From positions 1-24,974 of the forward strand of contig CAZCUN010000049.1 in the NCBI GenBank assembly GCA_964502215.1: a stretch of DNA of 24,974 nt. Reading direction: 5' to 3'. Shown piece by piece: positions 14,122 to 21,533 of the stretch. A program made the translations under genes and the position numbers. Every line of letters starts with the position of its first letter. Position 1 is the stretch's first letter. Origin of the DNA: JAALLB01 sp964502215 (GTDB lineage: Bacteria > Pseudomonadota > Alphaproteobacteria > Rhizobiales > Rhizobiaceae). The notes under the pieces were generated by a model. It made no database searches, had not been told where the DNA came from, and saw nothing but the letters and a program-made list of their open reading frames with translations.

Positions 14122-14883
14122 TCAGGTGCTAATTTGTTTTTCATACAAGCGTCCCCACTGCGGCATGCACTGATTGTTACCTGCAAGTCTCATTGAATGC
14201 CAAGCCATTGCATGGTTAGAGGATGTTACTGGAATCCCTGTTTTATCTTCAATTTTACAAACAGCATCCATAAGCCTGACGTTTGTACAAGACACAAAGA
14301 CCATATCAACTTCTTCAAGGGCTTTAAGTTTATCAACGGCATTTGCAATGCTATCGGAATCTATTCGTGCAACTGTTGGGTCATGTTCTTCATTAAAAGA
14401 TCCGAATACAGGAACTTCAAATCCAGCTTCTTCAATATAGTTTTTAACGATCTGATTAACATCATCTCTATATGGCGTTAAAACGGCAATGCGGGCTGCA
14501 TCAAAAGCACGAAATGCAGCAAAGGCCGCGGTTGCTGGCGTGGTACATTTAGCATTTGGCTGACTTTCCCTAATCCGCGCAAAAACTTTATCCTCCCCCA
14601 AAACCATAGATGCTGAAGTGCACCCATAGGCAACAACATCTAATTTTTCGCCCGGCAATATAAGGTCAACCGTTTGCGGAATTCGCATTTCCATGTCAGA
14701 CAAGGTATCTGGCGTAATTATAGTTTCATTTTTAATTCTTGCCGTAAAAAGCCCTGTTTCGGGTTCAGCAAAAACTTGTCTGAATTCATGTTCTATTGTG
14801 AAGTCTGTTGCAAGCACGACCAAGCCGACACGTGCAAGACTGCCGATACCTTCATCTGTTGTGAAGTCTAAGTTTTCAAGCAT
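14122..14883 (-). CDS. Asp/Glu racemase-superfamily enzyme, maleate isomerase/arylmalonate decarboxylase-like
   Basis: From the ATG at 14883 (253 aa) the protein has two symmetric half-domains, each with a catalytic-type Cys: C88 in AYGCTSASM and C199 in VSCTNVRLMD. In this family two cysteines go with racemases and maleate cis-trans isomerases, whereas arylmalonate decarboxylase keeps only the second, so an isomerase or racemase reaction on a carboxylate is the better guess. TPATAAFAAFRAF and RIAVLTPYRDDVN are family blocks. A TTG at 14895 is an alternative start overlapping the RidA gene by 8 nt. It is in an operon with RidA and divergent from the TRAP transporter and amidase genes, suggesting a shared substrate pathway. 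The exact substrate is unknown. Confidence 0.82.
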   Translation of the reverse strand: MLENLDFTTDEGIGSLARVGLVVLATDFTIEHEFRQVFAEPETGLFTARIKNETIITPDTLSDMEMRIPQTVDLILPGEKLDVVAYGCTSASMVLGEDKVFARIRESQPNAKCTTPATAAFAAFRAFDAARIAVLTPYRDDVNQIVKNYIEEAGFEVPVFGSFNEEHDPTVARIDSDSIANAVDKLKALEEVDMVFVSCTNVRLMDAVCKIEDKTGIPVTSSNHAMAWHSMRLAGNNQCMPQWGRLYEKQIST

Positions 14884-14887
14884 ATTA

Positions 14888-15262
14888 CTAGACAATTGCA
14901 GCGGTTACCTGAATTTCAACCCGAAGTTCTTCTCGAGCAAGCTTGGCTTCAACACAAGCACGTGCTGGTGTATTTCCTACTGATACCCAACCATCCCACA
15001 CACTATTCATTTTCTTAAAATCTTTAATATCAGCTAGCCATATTGTTGCGCTCAATATGTTGTCTTTACTCGTACCTGCTTGTGACAAAAGTGAATCAAT
15101 CTGACTTAGAATTTCCCTTGTTTGATCTGTAACACTCTCGCCAACAGCAACTTGACCTGCCGTATATACAATCGAGTTATGCACAACGGCTTGGCTCATT
15201 CGATCACCAGGAATAATTCGGTTTATGGTCATATTAGTAATATCCGACTTTAATTCATTCAT
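14888..15262 (-). CDS. RidA/YjgF/UK114 family protein (enamine/imine deaminase-like)
   Basis: RidA proteins hydrolyse reactive enamines and imines formed by amino-acid or amine metabolism. The core reads RIIPGDRMSQAVVHNS, YTAGQVA, and near the C terminus TPARACVEAKLA, keeping the conserved Arg that binds the substrate carboxylate in active members, followed by ELRVEIQVTAAI. Three in-frame starts are possible (15280, 15262, 15232). None has a good Shine-Dalgarno; 15232 would give MTINRIIPGDRM and is the nearest to family length. I report the middle ATG. The gene ends 4 nt before the racemase-like ATG, so the two are co-transcribed. Confidence 0.88.
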   Translation of the reverse strand: MNELKSDITNMTINRIIPGDRMSQAVVHNSIVYTAGQVAVGESVTDQTREILSQIDSLLSQAGTSKDNILSATIWLADIKDFKKMNSVWDGWVSVGNTPARACVEAKLAREELRVEIQVTAAIV

Positions 15263-15325
15263 TTTAAACAAATTTAACAATGAAATAATGTTTTCTGCAA
15301 TGCAAAAAAAAGCTTTTATATATTT

Positions 15326-15371
15326 TTTGTCCTTAACGACAAATTAGAGATTGTTTCCAAAATGGAACAAA
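15326..15371. promoter_or_regulatory. inverted repeats in the divergent RidA/TRAP promoter region
   Basis: Two dyads lie side by side. TTTGTC-N6-GACAAA covers 15326-15343. TTGTTTCCA-AAA-TGGAACAA covers 15351-15370 and is symmetric except for one extra T. The second resembles sites of dimeric IclR- or GntR-type regulators. A TTGTCA that could be a -35 box starts at 15393. The region separates the two transcription units, so one regulator could control both. No regulator gene is present in the window. Confidence 0.5.
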
Positions 15372-15443
15372 TGAATTTATTAAATCAAATCATTGTCAAC
15401 TTAGCTTGTTAGCTTATCTATATGTGTGCTTATATCAATCTAG

Positions 15444-15456
15444 CCGATTATATCGG
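15444..15456. promoter_or_regulatory. CCGAT-N3-ATCGG inverted repeat upstream of dctP
   Basis: Perfect 5-bp arms around TAT, ending 38 nt before the dctP ATG at 15495. It may be a second operator or a leader hairpin; short dyads of this size also arise by chance. Confidence 0.3.
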
Positions 15457-15494
15457 TATCACAACGGCTCATAAATTGAGCAATGGAGGAAATT

Positions 15495-16598
15495 ATGACA
15501 GAACAACTTAATCGTAGAAAATTTCTTAAAGGCTCAGCAGTTGCTTCAACTGTTGCAGCAGGCGCTCTTGCAGCACCAGCACTTGCACGCGCAGAGCCAA
15601 CCGTTCTTAAGGTACAAGCTGGCTGGGGCGGCGGTATTTTCCTTGAGAATGCTAAATCATACGTAGATCGCGTACACGCAATGGCAGGTAAAGATCTTAA
15701 GATTGATCTTCTTGCTGTAAACTCTGTTGTTAAAACAGGTCAAATGCAGAATGCAGTTCACAAAGGCCTTCTTGATGGCGTTCACTATGTTCCTGCTTAT
15801 TGGTATTCAAAATCAAAAGCTGCTTCATTATTTGGTACTGGCCCTTGTTTTGGTTGGTCTTCAAACGAAGTACTTGGTTGGATTCACTACGGTGGCGGTC
15901 AGGAATTGTTTGACGAGCTAATGGCTTCACTTGGTTTGAACCTTGTTTCAGTATTCAACTCGCCAATGCCTGCTCAGCCAATGGGTTGGTTTAAAGAAGA
16001 AATCAAAGACGCTTCGCAAATGGAAGGCCTTAAGTACCGTACCGTTGGTCTTGCTGCTGACGTTCTTTTAGAAATGGGCATGTCAGTTGTGCAGCTTCCA
16101 GGCGGAGAAATTCAGCCGGCAATGAAATCTGGTTTGATTGATGCTGCTGAGTTTAACAACCCAACATCAGACCGTGACTTTGGTATGCAGGATGTTTCCA
16201 AGCACTACCACTTGGCATCATTCCACCAGTCACAAGAGTTCTTTGAAATTTCATTCAACAAAGACAAATTCAATTCACTTCCTGCTGAACATCAAGCTAT
16301 CTTGAAGCACGCTTCTGAAGCTGAAAGTGCAAACTTCTACTGGAATAACACTAAGCGTTATGCAGAAGATCTTGTGAAGCTTCGCGATGAGCAAGGCGTG
16401 AACGTTTACCGCACACCAGACTCAGTGATGCAAGAGCAGTTGAACGCTTGGGATAAAGTTGTTGAGCGCATTTCAGCTGAAGATCCATTCTTTGCTAAAG
16501 TTATCGTATCACAAAAAGCATATGCTAAAGACGTGATGAACTACTTGAACTTGAACCAGCCTGATTACAAGCTGGCTTACAAGCACTACTTTGGCTAA
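15495..16598 (+). CDS. dctP: TRAP transporter substrate-binding protein, TakP/FcbT1 type (DctP family), Tat-exported
   Basis: Periplasmic receptor that delivers a carboxylate to the DctQM membrane complex. The N terminus has a twin-arginine signal NRRKFLKGSAVA (R7-R8), a hydrophobic stretch and an ALARA cleavage site near residue 33. R182 in GLKYRTVG is the conserved Arg that binds the ligand carboxylate in TRAP receptors. The ligand segment DAAEFNNPTSDRDFG (about 216-230) matches the TakP/mannitol-chloroaromatic subfamily in position but has NNP instead of the WVGP-like motif of 2-oxoacid binders, so the ligand may differ. GGAGG at 15485-15489 lies 5 nt before the ATG at 15495, which rules out the in-frame ATG at 15483. 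A hairpin follows the gene. Confidence 0.92.
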   Translation: MTEQLNRRKFLKGSAVASTVAAGALAAPALARAEPTVLKVQAGWGGGIFLENAKSYVDRVHAMAGKDLKIDLLAVNSVVKTGQMQNAVHKGLLDGVHYVPAYWYSKSKAASLFGTGPCFGWSSNEVLGWIHYGGGQELFDELMASLGLNLVSVFNSPMPAQPMGWFKEEIKDASQMEGLKYRTVGLAADVLLEMGMSVVQLPGGEIQPAMKSGLIDAAEFNNPTSDRDFGMQDVSKHYHLASFHQSQEFFEISFNKDKFNSLPAEHQAILKHASEAESANFYWNNTKRYAEDLVKLRDEQGVNVYRTPDSVMQEQLNAWDKVVERISAEDPFFAKVIVSQKAYAKDVMNYLNLNQPDYKLAYKHYFG

Positions 16599-16617
16599 GA
16601 CTTAAAGTCTGCAAAAT

Positions 16618-16648
16618 ACCAAAGGCTGCTAAAGTAGCCTTTGGTTTT
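16618..16648 (+). terminator. terminator-like hairpin between dctP and dctQ
   Basis: ACCAAAGGCT (16618-16627) and AGCCTTTGGT (16636-16645) form a perfect 10-bp stem with an 8-nt loop, followed by TTT. Within transporter operons such partial terminators commonly lower expression of the membrane genes relative to the binding protein or protect the 3' end of the upstream message. Confidence 0.85.
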
Positions 16649-16718
16649 ACAAATTAAAATAATTTTAATAAGGCATTCCCACTGAGCATATTTTGCTCCG
16701 GTTGGAGGGGGAGACTAA

Positions 16719-17321
16719 GTGGAAAAAGTTGTTTATACAATTGAAGGTATCAGTGTATGGCTTGGTCGTGCATTTGGCTGGTGCATTCTAATTCTAACCC
16801 TTGCTGTCGCTTACGAAGTATTCGTACGTTACATTCTAAATTCCCCGACCGTTTGGTCATTAGACATGCAAATACAAATGTATGGAGCACTGTTCTTAAT
16901 GACAGGCCCCTACGCTCTTGCCCAAGGCGCCCATGTACGTGGCGACTTTTTATACAGACTTTACCCAGTAAAGTGGCAAGCGACATCTGATTTAATTCTC
17001 TATATTATCTTCTTTGTGCCTGGCATGTTTGCGCTCGTATACGCCGGCTATACCGCTGCTAGTGAAAGCTGGGCTTGGAAAGAAGTTAGTTTGAATAGCC
17101 CTGCTGGCATTCAAATTTATTACCTAAAAACACTTGTTCCAATCATTGGCTTTTTCATGTTGCTTCAAGGCTTCTCAGAAATGCTTCGTTGCTGGAGAGC
17201 CATAAAAACAGGTCATTGGATGAAGCGTCTTGCTGACGTGAAAGAAACCGAGGACTTGCTTGCGGAAGCAACACATGAAGTCATGGATCGCGGCACGCCA
17301 CCAATTATGCCTGTTAAATAA
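16719..17321 (+). CDS. dctQ: TRAP transporter small permease (DctQ/FcbT2 type)
   Basis: The 200-aa protein has four TM segments and the family blocks YEVFVRYILNSPTVWSLD and YALAQGAHVRGDF, then FMLLQGFSEMLRCW in the last membrane segment, typical of DctQ subunits paired with TakP/FcbT-type receptors. It starts with GTG at 16719, preceded by GGAGG at 16704-16708 about 10 nt upstream. It lies 120 bp after dctP, beyond the hairpin, and 49 bp before dctM, and is expected to form the inner-membrane complex with DctM. Confidence 0.92.
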   Translation: MEKVVYTIEGISVWLGRAFGWCILILTLAVAYEVFVRYILNSPTVWSLDMQIQMYGALFLMTGPYALAQGAHVRGDFLYRLYPVKWQATSDLILYIIFFVPGMFALVYAGYTAASESWAWKEVSLNSPAGIQIYYLKTLVPIIGFFMLLQGFSEMLRCWRAIKTGHWMKRLADVKETEDLLAEATHEVMDRGTPPIMPVK

Positions 17322-17370
17322 TAATCAAACATCATTACGCACCGCGTATCTAATTTACTGAGTACAAAAA

Positions 17371-18729
17371 ATGTCAAATCCTCAAGTCGCCATCTTAATG
17401 CTTACCAGCTTTATCTTCTTGGTGTTGCTGGGTTTCCCAGTTGCCTTCACACTCATGGCGATGGGCATCAGTTTTGGGTTTTATTATTACCTGACACAAG
17501 GCAATAAATTTGAACAATTCAGTGATTTATTTACAAATAATATCTTTGATTTATTTGCACAGCGCACCTTTGAGGTTATGGATAATTCTACGCTAGTTGC
17601 AATTCCGCTATTCTTGTTCATGGGCTATATCGTTGAGCGCGCGAGTATTATTGATAAGTTATTCTTCTCAATTTACATGGCAGCGCGTAAACTCCCTGGC
17701 TCAATGGCAATTGCCGCTCTTATTACCTGTACCGTATTTTCTACCGCTTCAGGTATTGTGGGTGCGGTTGTAACTCTGATGGGCTTACTTGCCTTCCCTG
17801 CTATGGCAAATGCTAACTACAATAAAGAATTTGCCTCTGGTGTTATTTGTGCAGGTGGTACGCTGGGTATTCTTATTCCGCCGTCTATTATGTTGATTGT
17901 CTATTCAGTGATTGCTGAACTATCGCCTTTACGTCTTTATGCGGCAGCTGTTTTCCCGGGCTTAATGCTTGCGGGTTCTTATATGATCTACGTTATTGTA
18001 CGTGCCTCGCTTAATCCAAAACTTGCGCCTCCTCCAAAAGAAGAAGATGTTCCGCCTCCTTCTGAAGTTTTCAAGGACTTATTATTCTCGTTCTTCCCGC
18101 TGACGATTTTGATTATGTTGGTGCTTGGTTCAATTTTAGGTGGGCTTGCAACACCTGCAGAAGCTGCGGCAATGGGTGCTGCTGGTGGTATAGCACTTGC
18201 CGCTGCTTATCGTGCGCTAACATGGGAAAAACTCAAAGAAAGTGTATTCTTAACCGCCAAAGCTACATCAATGGTGTGTTGGTTATTCATTGGCTCGTTC
18301 ATTTTCTCAGCCGTGTTCTCGCTTCTTGGCGGAGAACATCTGATTAAAGATTGGGTTTTGAGTTTTGATCTAGAGCCTTGGCAGTTTTTGATTTTAGTCC
18401 AATTGATTATCTTTATACTGGGTTGGCCATTAGAGTGGTCAGAGATCTTGATTATCTTTGTCCCTATCTTCCTACCAATGCTTTCTGCCTTTGATGTAAA
18501 TCCATACTTCTTTGCAATGTTGGTGGCACTGAATTTGCAAACTTCGTTCTTAACACCGCCAATGGCCATGTCCGCCTATTATCTAAAAGGCGTGTTAAAA
18601 AATCAGATCGAACTGGTGCAAATTTTCAAGGGTATCATGCCATATCTGGCCATCGTTATTATCTGTATGGTGCTGATGTATCAGTTCCCAGAGATCGCGC
18701 TTTGGCTTCCTGATTACTTGTTCCCTTAG
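17371..18729 (+). CDS. dctM: TRAP transporter large permease (DctM/FcbT3 type)
   Basis: The 452-aa protein is built almost entirely of hydrophobic segments, as expected for the 12-TM sodium-coupled TRAP permease. Family blocks include FTLMAMGISFG, NSTLVAIPLFLFMGYIVERA, FSTASGIVGAVVTLMG, GTLGILIPPSIMLIVYSVIAE, TPAEAAAMGAAGG and NLQTSFLTPPMAMSAYYLKGV. A Pro-rich cytosolic loop (PPPKEEDVPPPSE) lies near residue 220. It has the usual length and no breaks. The amidase gene starts 14 bp downstream, so transport and hydrolysis are probably co-expressed. Confidence 0.95.
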   Translation: MSNPQVAILMLTSFIFLVLLGFPVAFTLMAMGISFGFYYYLTQGNKFEQFSDLFTNNIFDLFAQRTFEVMDNSTLVAIPLFLFMGYIVERASIIDKLFFSIYMAARKLPGSMAIAALITCTVFSTASGIVGAVVTLMGLLAFPAMANANYNKEFASGVICAGGTLGILIPPSIMLIVYSVIAELSPLRLYAAAVFPGLMLAGSYMIYVIVRASLNPKLAPPPKEEDVPPPSEVFKDLLFSFFPLTILIMLVLGSILGGLATPAEAAAMGAAGGIALAAAYRALTWEKLKESVFLTAKATSMVCWLFIGSFIFSAVFSLLGGEHLIKDWVLSFDLEPWQFLILVQLIIFILGWPLEWSEILIIFVPIFLPMLSAFDVNPYFFAMLVALNLQTSFLTPPMAMSAYYLKGVLKNQIELVQIFKGIMPYLAIVIICMVLMYQFPEIALWLPDYLFP

Positions 18730-18743
18730 GCTGATAAAAGACA

Positions 18744-20075
18744 ATGTCTGATTTACCACCTAATGGGTTAAGCGCTACAGAAGCTGCACAAAAGATACGT
18801 GAAGGCTGGCTCACTTCAGTTGATCTGGTATCGGCTTGTCTTGAACGGATTGAGCAAACGGATGGACAATTAAAAGCTTGGGCACATGTTGATAAAGATA
18901 ATGCCCTTGCTCAAGCTAAGTCGCTTGACGATATCCGCATGCGAGGCAAACCAATGGGGGCATTGCACGGTGTGCCTGTTGGTTTAAAAGACATTATCGA
19001 TACAAAAGAAATGCCGACACAACGCGGCACGCCAATTTTTAAAAATCGTCAACCAGAAAGCAATGCTACACTTGTAAATCGATTACAAGAAGAAGGCGCG
19101 GTTATTCTTGGCAAAACTGTCACTACAGAACTTACCTTCATGCATGCGGCCGATACTTGCAACCCTCATAACCCTGCTCATACGCCAGGTGGTTCTTCTA
19201 GTGGTTCAGCCGCAGCAGTTGCTGGTTATCATGTACCTTTAGCAATCGGGACGCAGACCAATGGCTCTGTCATTCGCCCAGCTTCATTTTGTGGCACCTA
19301 TGGGTTCAAGCCAAGTCGTGGAATAGTTTCCAGAACTGGCCTTTTACAAACTTCAAATTCGCTCGATCAAGTTGGTGTCTTTGGCAGATCGCTTGAAGAT
19401 GTGGCGCTGTTAAGTGATGCAATTGGTTGTTATGATCCGTTAGATGAAAAATCATATAAGCAACATCGCCCGCACATGCTTGAGGGTGCGAGAAAAGAAG
19501 CTGAGATAGAACCAGAATTCGCATGGTTTGATTTACCTTTCGCTGACAGACTTTCTAAAGATTCCTCAGAGGCTTTTGAAGAAGTTGTTGAAGCACTTGG
19601 CGGACGCATTACCAAAATTGAAGCGCCGCAAAATTTTACTGGCCTTGTTGATACACAGCGTATTATTCACGAATATGAAATCTGCAAGCACCAAGCCGAT
19701 GTGTTTGATAATCATTGGGATAAAATAAGCAATACGCTTAAGCCTATTATTGAGCGTGCGCGTAAAATATCTCAAGATGAATACGAATACGCCCTAGATG
19801 TTATGCGCCAAACAGAGAGTTTTCTTGGAGAGTTTTTCCTAGATTACGACGCGATTATTACACCATCTTCTACTGGCGAAGCGCCTTTGATGAGCGAAGG
19901 TACAGGCGATCCTATTTTTTGCACACTTTGGACTTTGGCAGGTTTACCTTGCGTAAACCTTCCTGTCATTGTTGGTAGCAATGGCTTACCCATTGGCCTT
20001 CAACTTGTTGGCGGCTACGAAGAAGATGATAGATTACTGAGAACCGCAAACTGGCTATTGACCGAAATACAATAA
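18744..20075 (+). CDS. amidase-signature family hydrolase
   Basis: Hydrolyses a C-N amide bond through the Ser-cisSer-Lys triad, all visible: K82 in PVGLKDIID, cis-Ser S151 in PGGSSSGS, and nucleophile S175 in TQTNGSVIRPA, with the 24-residue spacing between the serines seen in GatA and FAAH. The 443-aa length fits a free-standing amidase; no gatB or gatC is nearby, so a GatA role is unlikely. No signal peptide, so the reaction is cytosolic after uptake. It sits 14 bp after dctM and 30 bp before a small membrane-protein gene, in the middle of the operon. The natural amide is unknown; context suggests a small carboxylated amide imported by the TRAP system. Confidence 0.92.
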   Translation: MSDLPPNGLSATEAAQKIREGWLTSVDLVSACLERIEQTDGQLKAWAHVDKDNALAQAKSLDDIRMRGKPMGALHGVPVGLKDIIDTKEMPTQRGTPIFKNRQPESNATLVNRLQEEGAVILGKTVTTELTFMHAADTCNPHNPAHTPGGSSSGSAAAVAGYHVPLAIGTQTNGSVIRPASFCGTYGFKPSRGIVSRTGLLQTSNSLDQVGVFGRSLEDVALLSDAIGCYDPLDEKSYKQHRPHMLEGARKEAEIEPEFAWFDLPFADRLSKDSSEAFEEVVEALGGRITKIEAPQNFTGLVDTQRIIHEYEICKHQADVFDNHWDKISNTLKPIIERARKISQDEYEYALDVMRQTESFLGEFFLDYDAIITPSSTGEAPLMSEGTGDPIFCTLWTLAGLPCVNLPVIVGSNGLPIGLQLVGGYEEDDRLLRTANWLLTEIQ

Positions 20076-20105
20076 GCATTGCACATTGAGTGCAGGAGAA
20101 AATAA

Positions 20106-20555
20106 ATGGAAAAAGCACCACTAAATGGAATTTCTGCCTTTTTGGGTACTGCTATATTAGCAATATTTGTAATTGCGCTTGCGGAAAGTATTTCTGCTGG
20201 TTTTGCAGGGTTTTGGGGTGGCTTACCCTTCTGGCTTATTATTATCTTTGTTCTAGGATTAGCACTTTATAATTTTTTAGAAGAAACTATTCGCATGACT
20301 AAAGGCGTTAAATTTTTCATCCAGATAGTAGGCATTTTATATGCTGGGATTACGCTTGCATATGGTTCTTGGAAAGCTTCAAGCTTTTCCACAAAGTTCA
20401 AAGACTCTACTTTTAGCCTGCCTTTTTCAGACACTGAACACATGGTCTCGCCAGGATGGTTGCAAGGTCTTTGGATATTCCTTTGCATTTTCTTTATCTT
20501 CGTCACAGCAACTTATGCGATGAAGCATTACCGCCGACACGTTGAAACATCTTAA
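20106..20555 (+). CDS. small four-TM membrane protein of unknown function
   Basis: No family recognised. The 149-aa protein has hydrophobic segments at about residues 9-27, 38-58, 68-87 and 119-138, with a polar loop (SSFSTKFKDSTFS, then PFSDTEHMVSPGW) before the last and a basic end, KHYRRHVETS. AGGAG at 20094-20098 lies 7 nt before the ATG. It is embedded in the TRAP/amidase operon, 30 bp after the amidase and 12 bp before the 2-hydroxyacid dehydrogenase, so it is likely part of the same process, perhaps an accessory transport or export component. It does not resemble DctQ closely, but a diverged small permease cannot be excluded. Confidence 0.78.
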   Translation: MEKAPLNGISAFLGTAILAIFVIALAESISAGFAGFWGGLPFWLIIIFVLGLALYNFLEETIRMTKGVKFFIQIVGILYAGITLAYGSWKASSFSTKFKDSTFSLPFSDTEHMVSPGWLQGLWIFLCIFFIFVTATYAMKHYRRHVETS

Positions 20556-20567
20556 AAGACCATTTTT

Positions 20568-21530
20568 GTGACAGCTAAACCCACACTCTGGATTACACGT
20601 AAACTTTCTGACGCGACGCTAGAACGCGCTCAAAAAAACTATGACTGCATCATCAATTATGAAGATGGCGAGCATGCGGCTGATGAAATCATTGCGATGA
20701 GTTCTAAAGTAGATGCGATTTTACCGTGTCACTCAGAAGTATTTCGGGGACGTACAGTCGATGAACTAAATGCCCGTGTAAAAATCATCGCTAATCACTC
20801 GGTTGGGACAGACCATTGTGACATCCCTGCCCTAAATGCACGTGGCGTCACAGTCACCAACACACCCGATGTTTTATCAGATGCCACTGCTGAACTTGCG
20901 TTTTTATTAATGCTAGGAGCCGCACGTCGTGCTGTAGAAGGTGACCGTATAGTCCGCGATGGAAAATGGGATTTCTGGTCTCCAGCTTTTATGGTTGGTA
21001 AACAGGTCTCAGGCGCTCGTCTTGGCATCATCGGAATGGGGCGTGTTGGGCAAGCGATGGCAAGAAATGCACGTGGCTTTGGCATGGAAGTTCATTACTT
21101 CAATCGCTCTAAACTACCTGCTGAAAAAGAAGCAGGCGCTACGTATCATGATAGTGTGGATAGCCTGCTTGGTGTAGCAGACTTCCTATCGCTCCACTGC
21201 CCTGCAACGCCAGAAACAACAGGTCTTATGAATGAGGCTCGTTTTGCCATGCTTCCTGATGGTGCGGTCATGATCAATACTGCACGTGGCGCGCTGGTAG
21301 ATGAAGGTGCATTGATTGCCGCACTTAAGAGCGGCAAGCTTTCTGCTGCGGGTCTTGATTGCTTTGTAAAAGAGCCTGGCGGAAATCCTGCTCTATCTGC
21401 CCATGACAATGTCTTCATGCTGCCCCATATAGGAAGTGCAACCGTTACAACGCGCGATGCTATGGGCTTTCGTGCGCTTGATAATTTGGATGCGTTTTTT
21501 AATGGCGAAACACCAAAAGATAAATTGTAA
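20568..21530 (+). CDS. D-2-hydroxyacid dehydrogenase (glyoxylate/hydroxypyruvate reductase-like)
   Basis: Reversibly reduces a 2-oxoacid to the D-2-hydroxyacid with NAD(P)H. The 320-aa protein has the nucleotide-binding GMGRVGQAMARNARGFGM (156-173) and the catalytic set R240 in NTARGALVDEGAL, E269 in FVKEPGG and H287 in LPHIGS. NRSK after the beta-strand (residues 179-182) places a basic pair where NADPH-preferring members carry one, so NADPH preference is plausible. It starts with GTG at 20568, 12 nt after the preceding stop and without a clear ribosome-binding site, which suggests coupling. Probable role: reduction of a 2-oxoacid generated from the imported substrate. Confidence 0.92.
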   Translation: MTAKPTLWITRKLSDATLERAQKNYDCIINYEDGEHAADEIIAMSSKVDAILPCHSEVFRGRTVDELNARVKIIANHSVGTDHCDIPALNARGVTVTNTPDVLSDATAELAFLLMLGAARRAVEGDRIVRDGKWDFWSPAFMVGKQVSGARLGIIGMGRVGQAMARNARGFGMEVHYFNRSKLPAEKEAGATYHDSVDSLLGVADFLSLHCPATPETTGLMNEARFAMLPDGAVMINTARGALVDEGALIAALKSGKLSAAGLDCFVKEPGGNPALSAHDNVFMLPHIGSATVTTRDAMGFRALDNLDAFFNGETPKDKL

Positions 21531-21533
21531 AAT

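Noticed and set aside
14122..20075. Ectoine utilisation locus (Eut/Doe with UehABC)
   Set aside because: The racemase-like gene resembles EutA in superfamily, but ectoine hydrolase, deacetylase, dehydratase and cyclodeaminase partners are absent.
14888..20075. Rut-type pyrimidine degradation, suggested by RidA plus an amidase
   Set aside because: The amidase is of the amidase-signature family rather than isochorismatase-like RutB, and there is no RutA-type monooxygenase or uracil permease.
18744..20075. GatA subunit of the Glu-tRNA(Gln) amidotransferase
   Set aside because: No gatB or gatC is adjacent, the operon is a transporter operon, and the protein is a free-standing amidase in length.
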